A stretch of 64,000 nt of DNA from C-114 sp963745405 (GTDB lineage Bacteria > Chloroflexota > Limnocylindria > Limnocylindrales > CSP1-4). This document shows positions 25,440 to 34,122 of this stretch, piece by piece. Under the pieces are notes generated by a model, which saw only the letters and a program-made list of their open reading frames with translations, was not told the origin of the DNA and searched no databases. Position numbers and translations under genes: made by a program. The stretch spans positions 434,001-498,000 of the forward strand of contig CAVUWY010000002.1 in NCBI GenBank assembly GCA_963745405.1. Reading direction: 5' to 3'. Within the stretch, counting starts at the first letter, position 1, and each line of letters opens with the position of its first letter.

Positions 25440-28424
25440 TCAGCCGCCGGGCGCCTCGAAGAGCGGCATCTGCTCGCTCGTCCGCTCGACGAGCGGATCG
25501 AGGCCGAGGTACGGCTCCAGATCCGCCACCGACGAATCCTCACGGGCAGCCCAGGCGCGAAGGTGGTTGGACTTGAGGAAGTGCCAGTTCCCGCTCTCGA
25601 TGGCGCCTCGCAGCAGCGGCGAGCGCTCGAGCTTGTAGCGGATGAGCTCGGTCCGCTCGGGGGTGACCACGAGGAACCGGACGATGTCGTCCTCGGTCGG
25701 GATGCGGGCATGGCGGCGGAGGAACGGCTCGCCGAGCATCGCCGTCCACTCGACCTCGAAGAGGAACGCCCCACGCGAGCGGACGTACCAGATGCAGTCG
25801 ATCTGCTCGACGTCCTCGGCCGGCCCGCGGCTCACCAGCGGCAGGTAGGCGGTGCGCTCACGCTCGTCAAGTCGGTCGGCCAGCGAGCGAGAGCCGACCC
25901 GCCGACTCTGCTCCCGCTCGCCGATCCAGACCCGATAGCCGAGCCTGTGGCCCTCGTCGGCGAGCAGGGCCAGCAGTTCGGTGTGCTCCTGGCTGCGGCG
26001 GAGGAGGTCATCGCCGGTCACGAGCCGGTCGGCCGTCGAGGCCAGGCTCCGGTAAGAGGTGAGACAGGCCCGGACGAGGGTCTCGTCCGGCAGGTCGTGT
26101 CCGGTGAACAGGCCGGCGATCCGCTCGAAGAAGGCGGCCTCGGACAGCCGTCCGGCCGTGGAGAGGAGGCTGAAGACGGCCCACTCGACGCGGTCGGCGA
26201 GGGGCAGGGCGGCCGCGGCGACGTCGGCCGGGTCGGACAGCCACCAGCGTCCCGGCTCGATCTCGACGATCCGCCGCTGGTCCGGCCGCGATAGTTCCTC
26301 GCGGATGAGACCGAGTATCGTTTCGACCTGGTCGTTGCCGCTGAGGGTCGCCGGCTCCCGCCGCTCGTCGCGCCGGGGTCGAGCGGTCGGCAGGCGACGC
26401 AGGGCGCGGCCGGGCGAGCGAGCCCCGTCGGCGCGGGCGTCCGCGTCGCGGAGATCCGATCCGCGGGATCCCGCGTCGTCGGAACGCCGGCCCTCGGCCG
26501 CCGGGTCCCGGTCGTCGTCCCGCCTGTCTCGCCGGTCGTCGTCCCGCCCATCCCGCCGGTCGTCGTCCCGCCCATCCCGCCGGTCGGCGCGATCCGACCG
26601 AGTCCCCTCCCCCGGCATCGGGCGGTCGGCGTCGGCGGCGGCGCCGGCCGGTGACGCCACGAGCTGGCGCAGCATCCCGGCCCGGTCGAGCCCGACGAGG
26701 ACCTCGCCGAGGAGGCGCTCCTGGCGGGCTGGTTCGCCGCGCGCCTGGAGGATCTCCACGGCGGTGTCGGTAACGGTCCGGGCCGCCTCGGCGGCCGAGA
26801 AGGGCCGGCGGTCGAAGCGCTCCGGCGGGGCGAACAGCCCGCGGCCGGGCACGACGTCCGGATCGCCGGCACCACCGGGGGTGTGCCGCAGGCCGACGTT
26901 GGCTCGGGTCCGCGGCCGGGGCGAGAGGGTGGCACCCGGCGGGACGAACTCGACGATGCCGCCCGACTCCTCGCCCGACTCGCCGATGCGGGCGCCGACG
27001 AGGCGATAGCCGGCCCGGACGCCGCCGAGGGCGGCCGCGACGAGCGCCTCGGGCCCGCCCGCCTCGAGGAACAGCACGACCCGGCCGTCCCGGCCGAGCC
27101 ACGGTGCCACGGCCGCCAGGGACCGCCCGAGTGCGGCCGCCTGCCAGCCCCACGGCGCGCGGCCGCCGGCGCCGAACAGCGCCTCGAGGGGGAGCATCGC
27201 GGCGGCCTCGCGGCCGAGAAGCCAGGCGGTGGCCAGGTAGGCGAAGGAGAGCCGGTCCTGGTTCGGCCGCTGGGGCGGCTGGCCGACCACGAGGCGGACT
27301 CGCGGTCGCGGGCCGGACGGCCCCATCGCCGCCTGGGCCTCGCTCTCCAGGGAGCGGAAGGCCGACGGGGTGCCGAGGCGGACGACGACGGTGGCGATGC
27401 CTTCGTCGAGGCTCTCGACATCGTCGCCGAAGCGAGCGTGGGCCGGCCCGAACGCGCTGCCCTCGAGACGCTGGACGAAGCCGCGGACGACCCGGTAGCC
27501 GTCCTCGAAGGCGAGCCACGGGTTCCGCTCCCGCCACTGCTCGCCGCCGGGGAGCTTGACCCGGCCGGCGTGGATCCGCAGGTTGGCGATCCGGCCGGGG
27601 AAGCCGTTGAGGCGACTGGCCGGCAGGAGGGCGTGGAGGAGCGACAGGCGGAGGGCCGCCTCGACCGAGGCGGATCGCAGGTCGGCGTCGATCCGTTCCA
27701 GGATGGCGGCGAGGCCGTCGAGCTGGCGCGGCGTGTGCAGGTCGAGCAGCTGGTCGACGAGCGTGTCGTGGCCGTCGAGGGTCGGGAACCGGTCGTGCAG
27801 TGTCCGCCACGGCTCCCCGTGCGGGTCCATCTCGGCCGCCCGGGCGATGTCGTCGTCGTCGACCGCCGCGTGGCGCTGTTCGCCTCCACCGACCTGGTCG
27901 CGGCAGACGATGCAGCGGTAGTGCTTGCGGACGAGCCGGCCGACCGGCATCGCCGTCGCCTCGGCGCCCGCGTCGGCCTCGTCGGAGGCCACCTCGCCAT
28001 CGGATTGCGGGGAGACCGCCTCCCAGATGAACTCGTCGACGACGGCGGAGCGTCCGCACGTCGCACATCGGGTGGCGAACCGGTCGCCGATCGCGACCTT
28101 GAGGCTCGACTGCTGTCGCGGCGCCGCGGCGATGGCCTGGAACGCCGCGTCGAGATGGCGGACGTCCGGCGGCCGAAGGACGACCTCGGCGAGCAGGCGG
28201 GTCAGGGGGTTCGACTCCATCGAGACCGCCCGCCGCTGGCGGTCGACGGCGGCGCGGGCCACCCAGCCGCCGCGACCGTGGAGGTCGACGACGATGTCGC
28301 CGGGCGCCGAGTGGGCGTCGATCGCGCTCGCCACGAGATCGGGCGGCGGGGGGCTCGCCAGGCGCTCGAACGCCGGCAGTGTGGTCGCGGGGTCCGCGCG
28401 GGCGTATGGATCGTGGCCGGCCAT
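25440..28424 (-). CDS. 994 aa protein with a degenerate DNA methyltransferase fold
   Basis: The N-terminal ~530 residues follow the plan of adenine-specific DNA methylases: a SAM-binding-like loop VDLHGRGGWVARAA near residue 50, an acidic ESNPL strand end, and two CxxC pairs (CATC, CIVC) as in Zn-ribbon methylases. Where DPPY is expected (about residue 400) the sequence is GQPPQRPNQDRLSFAYLATA, so the catalytic motif is lost. A low-complexity Arg/Asp linker near residues 615-680 includes a 24 bp tandem repeat. A C-terminal ~300-residue domain follows (VEWAVFSLLSTAGRLSEAAF, FLFEVEWTAMLGEPFLRRHA). It diverges from the MoxR operon. A non-catalytic DNA-binding role is possible. Confidence 0.65.
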   Translation of the reverse strand: MAGHDPYARADPATTLPAFERLASPPPPDLVASAIDAHSAPGDIVVDLHGRGGWVARAAVDRQRRAVSMESNPLTRLLAEVVLRPPDVRHLDAAFQAIAAAPRQQSSLKVAIGDRFATRCATCGRSAVVDEFIWEAVSPQSDGEVASDEADAGAEATAMPVGRLVRKHYRCIVCRDQVGGGEQRHAAVDDDDIARAAEMDPHGEPWRTLHDRFPTLDGHDTLVDQLLDLHTPRQLDGLAAILERIDADLRSASVEAALRLSLLHALLPASRLNGFPGRIANLRIHAGRVKLPGGEQWRERNPWLAFEDGYRVVRGFVQRLEGSAFGPAHARFGDDVESLDEGIATVVVRLGTPSAFRSLESEAQAAMGPSGPRPRVRLVVGQPPQRPNQDRLSFAYLATAWLLGREAAAMLPLEALFGAGGRAPWGWQAAALGRSLAAVAPWLGRDGRVVLFLEAGGPEALVAAALGGVRAGYRLVGARIGESGEESGGIVEFVPPGATLSPRPRTRANVGLRHTPGGAGDPDVVPGRGLFAPPERFDRRPFSAAEAARTVTDTAVEILQARGEPARQERLLGEVLVGLDRAGMLRQLVASPAGAAADADRPMPGEGTRSDRADRRDGRDDDRRDGRDDDRRDRRDDDRDPAAEGRRSDDAGSRGSDLRDADARADGARSPGRALRRLPTARPRRDERREPATLSGNDQVETILGLIREELSRPDQRRIVEIEPGRWWLSDPADVAAAALPLADRVEWAVFSLLSTAGRLSEAAFFERIAGLFTGHDLPDETLVRACLTSYRSLASTADRLVTGDDLLRRSQEHTELLALLADEGHRLGYRVWIGEREQSRRVGSRSLADRLDERERTAYLPLVSRGPAEDVEQIDCIWYVRSRGAFLFEVEWTAMLGEPFLRRHARIPTEDDIVRFLVVTPERTELIRYKLERSPLLRGAIESGNWHFLKSNHLRAWAAREDSSVADLEPYLGLDPLVERTSEQMPLFEAPGG
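26512..26583 (-). repeat. 24 bp tandem repeat (3 copies) in a coding sequence
   Basis: Units at 26512-26535, 26536-26559 and 26560-26583. The last two are identical and the first differs at a few bases. They encode the eight-residue unit DDRRDGRD in the charged linker of the 994 aa protein. Copy number may vary between strains. Short unit length and lack of spacers exclude CRISPR. Confidence 0.8.
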
Positions 28425-28491
28425 GGTCCGCGCATTGTGCCATCGCCCCGTGGCCCGGTCGAACCGCATCGACGGTTCGCGTACCATCCGT

Positions 28492-28497
28492 TGGGCC
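28492..28497 (+). promoter_or_regulatory. -10 box (TACCAT) of the moxR operon
   Basis: TACCAT lies about 40 nt before the ATG at 28537. A purine-rich GGAGGAGG just upstream of the start indicates a leadered mRNA. On the other strand CACAAT (28434-28439) sits 9 nt before the start of the divergent 994 aa gene and may be its -10 box. Confidence 0.45.
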
Positions 28498-28536
28498 GGC
28501 CGGAGGGGACGAACGACGCCGAACGGAGGAGGATCG

Positions 28537-29613
28537 ATGACGGACGGCCTGGCCGACGACCTCCGAGCCCCCATCGCCGGCCCGGTCTCGGCACCCGACG
28601 TGACCGAGCGGGCAGCCGCCGCGGATGCCATCATGCCGGTCGTCGCGGGCGCTGCACCCGGCCTCGACGCGACCCGTGACGGCCTCCGGACGTGGACCGC
28701 GATCCGCGACGAGGTGGCCCACGCCGTCGTCGGCGCAGAGCCCGCCCTCGAGCTCCTCGTCATCGCCCTGCTCGCCGACGGACATGCCCTCATCGAGGAC
28801 GTGCCGGGCGTCGGCAAGACGCTCCTCGCCCGGGCGTTCTCGCGGGCGCTGGGCCTGACCTTCGCCCGGGTCCAGGGCACGCCCGACCTGCTGCCCGGCG
28901 ACGTGACCGGGAGCAGCATCTTCGAGGCCGGCGCGTTCCGCTTCGTGCCCGGGCCGGTCTTCCACAACGTCCTTCTCGTCGACGAGGTGAACCGGGCGAC
29001 GCCGCGGACCCAGTCGGCGCTCCTCGAGGCGATGCAGGAGCGCCAGGTCTCGGTCGACGGCGACACCCGGCCGTTGCCCGACCCGTTCCTCGTCCTGGCG
29101 ACCCAGAACCCGATCGAGTACGAGGGCACCTTCAGCCTGCCCGAGGCCCAGCTCGACCGTTTCCTCGTCCGTATCCGTCTCGGCTATCCGGACGCGGCGG
29201 GCGAGGCCCGCATCGCCCGCCGCCACATCGAACGGGCCGAGCCACTCGACGATGTCGCCGAGATCGTCCCGGCCGACCGCATCCGGGCTCTCCGCGAGGC
29301 AGTCCGGACCATCCACGTGGCGGCCGAGGTGACCGACTACCTCGTCGCCCTCGTCGAGGCGACGAGGAGCCATCCCGACATCGCCCTCGGTGGATCGCCC
29401 CGGGCCAGCGTCGGTCTCCTCCGCTCGGCTCAGGCCCGGGCCTTCCTGGCCGGCCGTTCCTTCGTCCTGCCCGACGACGTCCAGGCGGTCGTGCCGGCCG
29501 TGCTGGCCCATCGGCTCCGCCTCGATCTCGACCGGGAACTCCGCGGAGCGACCGTCGATGCGGTCGTGACCGACGTCATCGCCGCCACGCCCGTGCCGCC
29601 CAAGGCGGGCTGA
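28537..29613 (+). CDS. MoxR family AAA+ ATPase
   Basis: This 358-residue AAA+ ATPase has Walker A EDVPGVGKTLLARAF near residue 88, Walker B VLLVDEVNRATPRTQSALLE, and sensor 1 ATQNPIEYEGTFSLPEAQLD. MoxR proteins act as chaperone-like factors that help mature or activate partner proteins, often VWA or DUF58 proteins. Here the DUF58 partner follows 32 nt downstream. The start ATG has GGAGGAGG just upstream. The frame is open for 200 codons further 5', but that region is antisense to the neighbouring gene. Confidence 0.93.
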   Translation: MTDGLADDLRAPIAGPVSAPDVTERAAAADAIMPVVAGAAPGLDATRDGLRTWTAIRDEVAHAVVGAEPALELLVIALLADGHALIEDVPGVGKTLLARAFSRALGLTFARVQGTPDLLPGDVTGSSIFEAGAFRFVPGPVFHNVLLVDEVNRATPRTQSALLEAMQERQVSVDGDTRPLPDPFLVLATQNPIEYEGTFSLPEAQLDRFLVRIRLGYPDAAGEARIARRHIERAEPLDDVAEIVPADRIRALREAVRTIHVAAEVTDYLVALVEATRSHPDIALGGSPRASVGLLRSAQARAFLAGRSFVLPDDVQAVVPAVLAHRLRLDLDRELRGATVDAVVTDVIAATPVPPKAG

Positions 29614-29645
29614 GCGGCGGGAGCCGGGATCGAAAGGGCTTCGCG

Positions 29646-30866
29646 ATGATCCTCGTCGCCGGTCTCGTGCTCGTCCTCGGCGGTGCGGCCGCGGCCGTGC
29701 CCGGCGTGGTCGCCCTCGGCGTCATCGTCTGCGGCCTGGGCCTGGTCCGGACCATCTGGGGCGCGGCGGGATCGGAGAGCGTGTCCTACCGCCGCACCCT
29801 GAGTTCGGACCGGTCGGTCTGCGGCGACGAGATCGGCCTGGACATCCGGGTCCACAATCGCGGTCCGCTGCCGCTGCCCTGGGTACGTACGGTCGACTCG
29901 CTCGGCCCGGGGGTCGCCGTCCGCCATCGCCTCCACCCCGACCGCGAGCCCGTTCGCGGCGACCTGGCCAACGGCTGGACGCTCGGCCCGTTCGAGTCCG
30001 TCGTCCGCCACTTCCGGATCGTCACCGACCGGCGCGGCTCCTACCGACTGGGACCGGCCATCGTCACCGCCGGCGACCTGCTCGGCCGGACGATGCCACT
30101 CAACTCGATCGACGCGCGGGTGGGTTACCTCGTCCGTCCGCGGATGGTGAGGGTGGCCGGGTTCGACGAGGCACGGGACTGGGCCGGCGACCAGCGGGCC
30201 CGGACCGGACTGGTCGAGGATCCGAGCCGGTTCGCCGGGGTCCGCCCATACCGGCTGGGCGACCCGCTCCGGCGCATCCACTGGCGCGCCTCGGCGCGGA
30301 CGCAGACCACCCTCAGCCGCCGCTACGATCCGTCGCGGCGGCGCGACGTCGTCCTCGTCCTCGACCTGCGCCTGCCCGTCGGACCGGGGATGGGTCCGGC
30401 CGAGCGCGACGAGGCGACCGAGGGGCTGCTCGTCGCGACGATGTCGCTCGCCCGCGCGCTCCATCTCGATGGGGCCGCGGTGGGCTTCGCCACCACGGCC
30501 TTCAGCGGCGAGCTGCACCGGACGCTCTTCATCAGCCCGAGCGCGACGCCGTCCGGGATCGGCCTCATCGCCGACGTCCTGGCCCGCCTCGACGGGATCC
30601 CCGCGATCTCCATCCCGCGGCTGCTCGGGGAGGTGTCGCGGCGGGTCCGGCCGGGGGCGACGATCGTCACCATCGGGGCTGTCGATCCCGTGCCGTTCCT
30701 GCCGGCCATGCGCGGCCTGGCCCGCTCCGGGTTCCGGGTGGCGCACGTCGCCTACGGCGCCGAGTCGGCCGACCTCGCCGCGCGGGCGCGGGGGGCGCGC
30801 GTGAGCGCCCGGGCCGCCCGCCTCGACGGGGCATGGGCGACGTCCACCCAGCTGGAGCTCGTCTGA
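29646..30866 (+). CDS. DUF58 domain protein
   Basis: This 406-residue protein has two N-terminal hydrophobic helices (residues 1-35), a beta-rich middle, and the DUF58 signature RFAGVRPYRLGDPLRRIHWRAS near residue 200. A VWA-like segment (VVLVLDLRLPVGPG) follows. DUF58 proteins are membrane-anchored partners of MoxR ATPases. The ATG lies 32 nt after moxR and its stop overlaps the next start (TGATG), so the three genes form one operon. Confidence 0.9.
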   Translation: MILVAGLVLVLGGAAAAVPGVVALGVIVCGLGLVRTIWGAAGSESVSYRRTLSSDRSVCGDEIGLDIRVHNRGPLPLPWVRTVDSLGPGVAVRHRLHPDREPVRGDLANGWTLGPFESVVRHFRIVTDRRGSYRLGPAIVTAGDLLGRTMPLNSIDARVGYLVRPRMVRVAGFDEARDWAGDQRARTGLVEDPSRFAGVRPYRLGDPLRRIHWRASARTQTTLSRRYDPSRRRDVVLVLDLRLPVGPGMGPAERDEATEGLLVATMSLARALHLDGAAVGFATTAFSGELHRTLFISPSATPSGIGLIADVLARLDGIPAISIPRLLGEVSRRVRPGATIVTIGAVDPVPFLPAMRGLARSGFRVAHVAYGAESADLAARARGARVSARAARLDGAWATSTQLELV

Positions 30867-32362
30867 TGATCGACCGCTCGCGGGCGGCCCTTCGTCGCCT
30901 CCCCGAGGCGCTCGCCGAGCTCGCCGGACCGGCCCTCATCGCCGTCGCCGAGGGTGCCTGGATCGGCGTCGTGTATCTCCTCTTCGAGACCGCCGGACAC
31001 GCCGGCCGGCCGCTGTCGCCGATCGCGTTCGCCTTCACGGTCGGGGTCGGGATGGCCGTCGGGGTGAGGATGCGGACCGGGCCGTCGCGGTTCGGTCTCG
31101 TGGCGGCCGGCCTGATCGCGATCGCAGTCCTCGGCTGGCTGCTCGTCGACGGATCGGTCGATCGGCTGCTCGCCGGGGATGCGACGGGGATGCTCGCCCT
31201 CAATCCGGGTGGCTTCCTCCTCGGCATCGCTGCACTTCGCGGCGTCTATCGCGGCCAGGCGCTGGCGGACATCGGCGGCAGCGAGCTGGGGCTGGGCACG
31301 CCGGCCGTCGCCGTCGCGCTGACCTGGCTGATCGGCGGGGCGCTCGCCGAGCCCGCCCGCTCGACCTTCGCGGCGGAGGCCATCGGGCCGACGGTGCTCT
31401 TCGTCGCGATCGCGCCGGCGGCCATGGCGGTGAGCCGGGTCGCCGGCCTCGCCGACCGGGGTGGATTCAGCTGGACCGGGAACCGCACCTGGATCGGCCT
31501 GTTGGGTGCCGGCATCCTCGTCGTGGCCGGTGTCGCCCTGTACAGCACCACGACCGCCCTGGCGGCCCTCGGCGGCATCGGGCCGTGGATCGTCGTCGGG
31601 CTCATCGCCATCGTCATCGCCCGCCAGCCGTCGCCGCGCGGCCGGCCCGGGCAGCGCTGGCAGTCAGCCGTCGCCTGGTTGATCCTCCTGGCCGTCATCG
31701 CCATCATCGTGGCATTGCCGCGTCCGCTGCCGAAACAGGACACGACGCAGGGGACGACGACCGGGGTCGAGCAGAGCTCTGACTCGTCGGGGCGCGCCGG
31801 CGGCAGCGTCCTGATCGTGGCCGGTCTCGCGATCGGCGCGGTCGTGGTGGTCCTCATGCTCCGCCATCGCCGGGTCTCTCCGGAGGGCGTCCGGGCCGAG
31901 GCGGACGACGACCGCGTGACGTTCGTCGACTGGGGCCGGTCGATCGGCGGCTGGCGATGGCGCCCCTCGTTCGGATCGCGCCGGGGCCCGCCGTCCGACG
32001 CGGTCGCGGCCTATCGGGCGGCCCTGGCCGAGCTCGCGACAGACTCGCTGACGCGACGCGAACCGGGCGAGACGCCGCAGGTCCACGCTCGGCGCCTGCG
32101 GGGGGACGGCACGGGCGGCCTCGCCCTGGAGCTCCTGGCGGCCGACTACGGCCTGGTCCGCTACGCCGGGCGACCGTTGACCGCGGTCGAGGACCGCCGG
32201 GCGCTCAGCCGCTACGGACGGATCAGGGACGCCGTGCTCGCCCGGGCGGCCGCGGTGCGGCTCGAGGGCTTGGTCGGGCCCGACCGCGGCGTCGAGCCGG
32301 GGGCGGCGGGCCAGGAAGAAGCGAAGGACACGGCGACCGCCTCCCGCGACGGACGCATGTGA
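30866..32362 (+). CDS. Polytopic membrane protein with C-terminal DUF4129 domain
   Basis: 498 residues: about seven or eight transmembrane helices in the first 260, then an extracytoplasmic-type linker (TTQGTTTGVEQSSDSSG), one more helix, and a cytosolic C-terminal DUF4129 domain (AYRAALAELATDSLTRREPG to RALSRYGRIRDAVLARAA). DUF4129 commonly follows MoxR and DUF58 in operons, sometimes with a transglutaminase domain, which is absent here. The ATG overlaps the DUF58 stop by one base. The set may build or remodel a cell-surface component, but this is not established. Confidence 0.83.
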   Translation: MIDRSRAALRRLPEALAELAGPALIAVAEGAWIGVVYLLFETAGHAGRPLSPIAFAFTVGVGMAVGVRMRTGPSRFGLVAAGLIAIAVLGWLLVDGSVDRLLAGDATGMLALNPGGFLLGIAALRGVYRGQALADIGGSELGLGTPAVAVALTWLIGGALAEPARSTFAAEAIGPTVLFVAIAPAAMAVSRVAGLADRGGFSWTGNRTWIGLLGAGILVVAGVALYSTTTALAALGGIGPWIVVGLIAIVIARQPSPRGRPGQRWQSAVAWLILLAVIAIIVALPRPLPKQDTTQGTTTGVEQSSDSSGRAGGSVLIVAGLAIGAVVVVLMLRHRRVSPEGVRAEADDDRVTFVDWGRSIGGWRWRPSFGSRRGPPSDAVAAYRAALAELATDSLTRREPGETPQVHARRLRGDGTGGLALELLAADYGLVRYAGRPLTAVEDRRALSRYGRIRDAVLARAAAVRLEGLVGPDRGVEPGAAGQEEAKDTATASRDGRM

Positions 32363-32446
32363 GGTTCGCGCTCGGCCGTTCGGGCGGCGCTGCCGATCGG
32401 CCGCCGGCCGGCGGGTCGCGTCAGGTCCGGCGAGGGCTAGCTGGTC

Positions 32447-32504
32447 GAGCTACGGCTGGGAGCTACGGCGCGTGGAGCTACGGCTCGTGGAGCTACGGCT
32501 CGTC
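32447..32504. repeat. 15 bp imperfect tandem repeat across a stop codon
   Basis: Four copies of GAGCTACGGCTCGTG-like units at 32447-32459 (13 nt, two bases short), 32460-32474, 32475-32489 and 32490-32504. The last unit includes the TAG stop of the TPR gene on the minus strand. Every full unit brings another in-frame TAG, so expansion would not lengthen the protein. The rest of the 130 bp gap to the DUF4129 gene shows nothing. Confidence 0.8.
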
Positions 32505-33350
32505 GAGCTCGTCGGGCTCCTCTTCGAAGGCCTCGTCGGTCGTGACGTCGGCCGGCAGGACCCGGTCGAGATCCTCGATCTCCTCGTCCTCGACATCGTC
32601 CTCGAGGTCGTCCTCGAGATCCATCTCCTCGCGGACGAGGGTCCCCTTGGTGTACGGCCGAAGGTCGGTCAGCTTGGCCGCCGTCGGGAAGCTCACCTTG
32701 CCATAGTTGCGGGGGTCCTGGAACGTCTCGCGGATGATGATGCGGACGTCCTTGTCGCCGAGCGACGTCACGCCGGCGGCGTATTTGTTGCCCTCGGCGA
32801 CGAGCTTGAGCAGGCGGGCGGCGACCCGCGGCTCGACGACCCCGATCCGCATGCCGTTGCTCATCGCGATGAGGCGATTGCCCTCCGGCAGGAGCTCCAC
32901 GAGGTCGCCCGGATTGACCTGGGCGAGCTTGCGGGCATCGGGCAGGTCGGTGAGGAAGGCGAAGCCGGTCTTGCCGGTCTCCTCGACGAAGATGCCGACA
33001 GGGGCCTTGCTCCCCTCCAGGGCCGCCACGGTCCGCTCCCCGGCGTCGACGAGGAGGGTCCGCAGGCGGTCGATGTTCCGCTCGGCGATCCGATTCGTCG
33101 GGTCGAGGGCCAGGGCGGTCTGGTAGTGCTCCCGCGCCTCACCGAGCTCGCCCTGCTCCCAGAGCGCCTTGGCCAGCCGGTTCTCCGACTCGACGTCGGG
33201 GCCCATCTCGAGGATGCGGCGGTTGGTCTCCGCGGCGTCGGCCCACTGCGCGGCGGTCGCCTGGGCGATGGCCTGCTCGGCCAGCTGTCGCTTGAGCCGG
33301 ATCTGGTTGGTGGCGGTCGCCTTGCTCGTCTCGACTTCAGGGAAGGTCAC
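32493..33350 (-). CDS. TPR protein with acidic C-terminus
   Basis: A 285-residue soluble protein. Residues 20-100 form tetratricopeptide-like helices (KALWEQGELGEAREHYQTAL, ALDPTNRIAERNIDRL). Residues 115-235 form a beta-rich domain (GDLVELLPEGNRLIAMSNGM). The last 45 residues are almost all Asp/Glu. The GTG at 33350 is preceded by AAAGGA, and the long leader begins at a good promoter near 33466-33494. An earlier TTG in the same frame coincides with that promoter's -35 box and is rejected. Function is unknown, and a scaffold or chaperone-like role is possible. Confidence 0.7.
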   Translation of the reverse strand: MTFPEVETSKATATNQIRLKRQLAEQAIAQATAAQWADAAETNRRILEMGPDVESENRLAKALWEQGELGEAREHYQTALALDPTNRIAERNIDRLRTLLVDAGERTVAALEGSKAPVGIFVEETGKTGFAFLTDLPDARKLAQVNPGDLVELLPEGNRLIAMSNGMRIGVVEPRVAARLLKLVAEGNKYAAGVTSLGDKDVRIIIRETFQDPRNYGKVSFPTAAKLTDLRPYTKGTLVREEMDLEDDLEDDVEDEEIEDLDRVLPADVTTDEAFEEEPDELDEP

Positions 33351-33465
33351 GGGGCTGGTCGTCCTTTCGGGCCGCGGTCGGGCTGGAGGTCGACCCGGAG
33401 CTGGGGCCGGCCGGGTCGCGAGGCGTGCGCACGCGGCGCCGCCGGGTCTCGTGGTGCGAACGACA

Positions 33466-33494
33466 CTTGTAGCATCGGTCGTCCGAATCGTCAA
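33466..33494 (-). promoter_or_regulatory. Sigma-70-type promoter of the TPR gene
   Basis: On the minus strand TTGACG (33489-33494) is separated by exactly 17 nt from TACAAG (33466-33471). This is the best classical -35/-10 pair in the window. It gives a 5' leader of about 110 nt. The rest of the 253 bp gap upstream shows no gene. Confidence 0.6.
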
Positions 33495-33603
33495 CGCCGC
33501 CCCGGAGCGCGACCGGCGGCGCTCGCACCGCCTGAGGGCTCTGCACGCCCGGTGGGGGACCAGTCCGATGGCCGGCCGAGGGTCCGATCGCGGTCCAGCC
33601 TGA

Positions 33604-34122
33604 TCAGCGGGAGATCCGGATCCTCCCGAGCAGGATGTTCCAGGCGGTCTGCGTCCCGGTAGCGATGAAGAGGACGACGATCACCGCCAGGAGGTAGAGC
33701 GCCGGGTCGGGCGCCGTGGTGAGCCAGATCGCGTCCACGACGATGAGGATGGCCCCGATGAGGGGCACGCCGAAACGGAGAAGGTCGACCCAGCGCGGCC
33801 AGACTCCGCCGAGCGCACGGCGCAGCTCACGGTCGACGAACGGTGCCGCCGTGGATGCGAGCGCGAGGAGTCCGATCCCGGCCAGCGCGACCGATGGCAC
33901 CCACGGCTGGGCCGGGGGAAAGAGCATCACGAGGCAGACGAGGACCGGGTAGAAGAGCGTGGTCGCGCTGCCGACCGCGAGGCCGACGATCGGCGGCCCG
34001 ACGGTCTCGCGCTCGAAGTGGATCGACAGGCCGATGAAGACGAGCCCGAAGAGCACGACGGCCGCCCCCGCAGCGGCGATGAAGAAGTCATTCCAGCGCG
34101 TCAGCTCCGTGGCGAGGTCCAT
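33604..34122 (-). CDS. Small polytopic membrane protein (172 aa)
   Basis: This 172-residue protein has four to five hydrophobic helices (FFIAAAGAAVVLFGLVFIGL, TTLFYPVLVCLVMLF, VALAGIGLLALASTAAPF, LYLLAVIVVLFIATG). I do not recognise the family. The ATG at 34122 overlaps the stop of the dienelactone hydrolase gene by one base (TGATG), so it is coupled to that gene. A TTG one codon earlier is less likely. Confidence 0.7.
   Translation of the reverse strand: MDLATELTRWNDFFIAAAGAAVVLFGLVFIGLSIHFERETVGPPIVGLAVGSATTLFYPVLVCLVMLFPPAQPWVPSVALAGIGLLALASTAAPFVDRELRRALGGVWPRWVDLLRFGVPLIGAILIVVDAIWLTTAPDPALYLLAVIVVLFIATGTQTAWNILLGRIRISR

Noticed and set aside
26512..26583. CRISPR array
   Set aside because: Three contiguous 24 bp units without spacers inside an open reading frame, so an ordinary coding tandem repeat.
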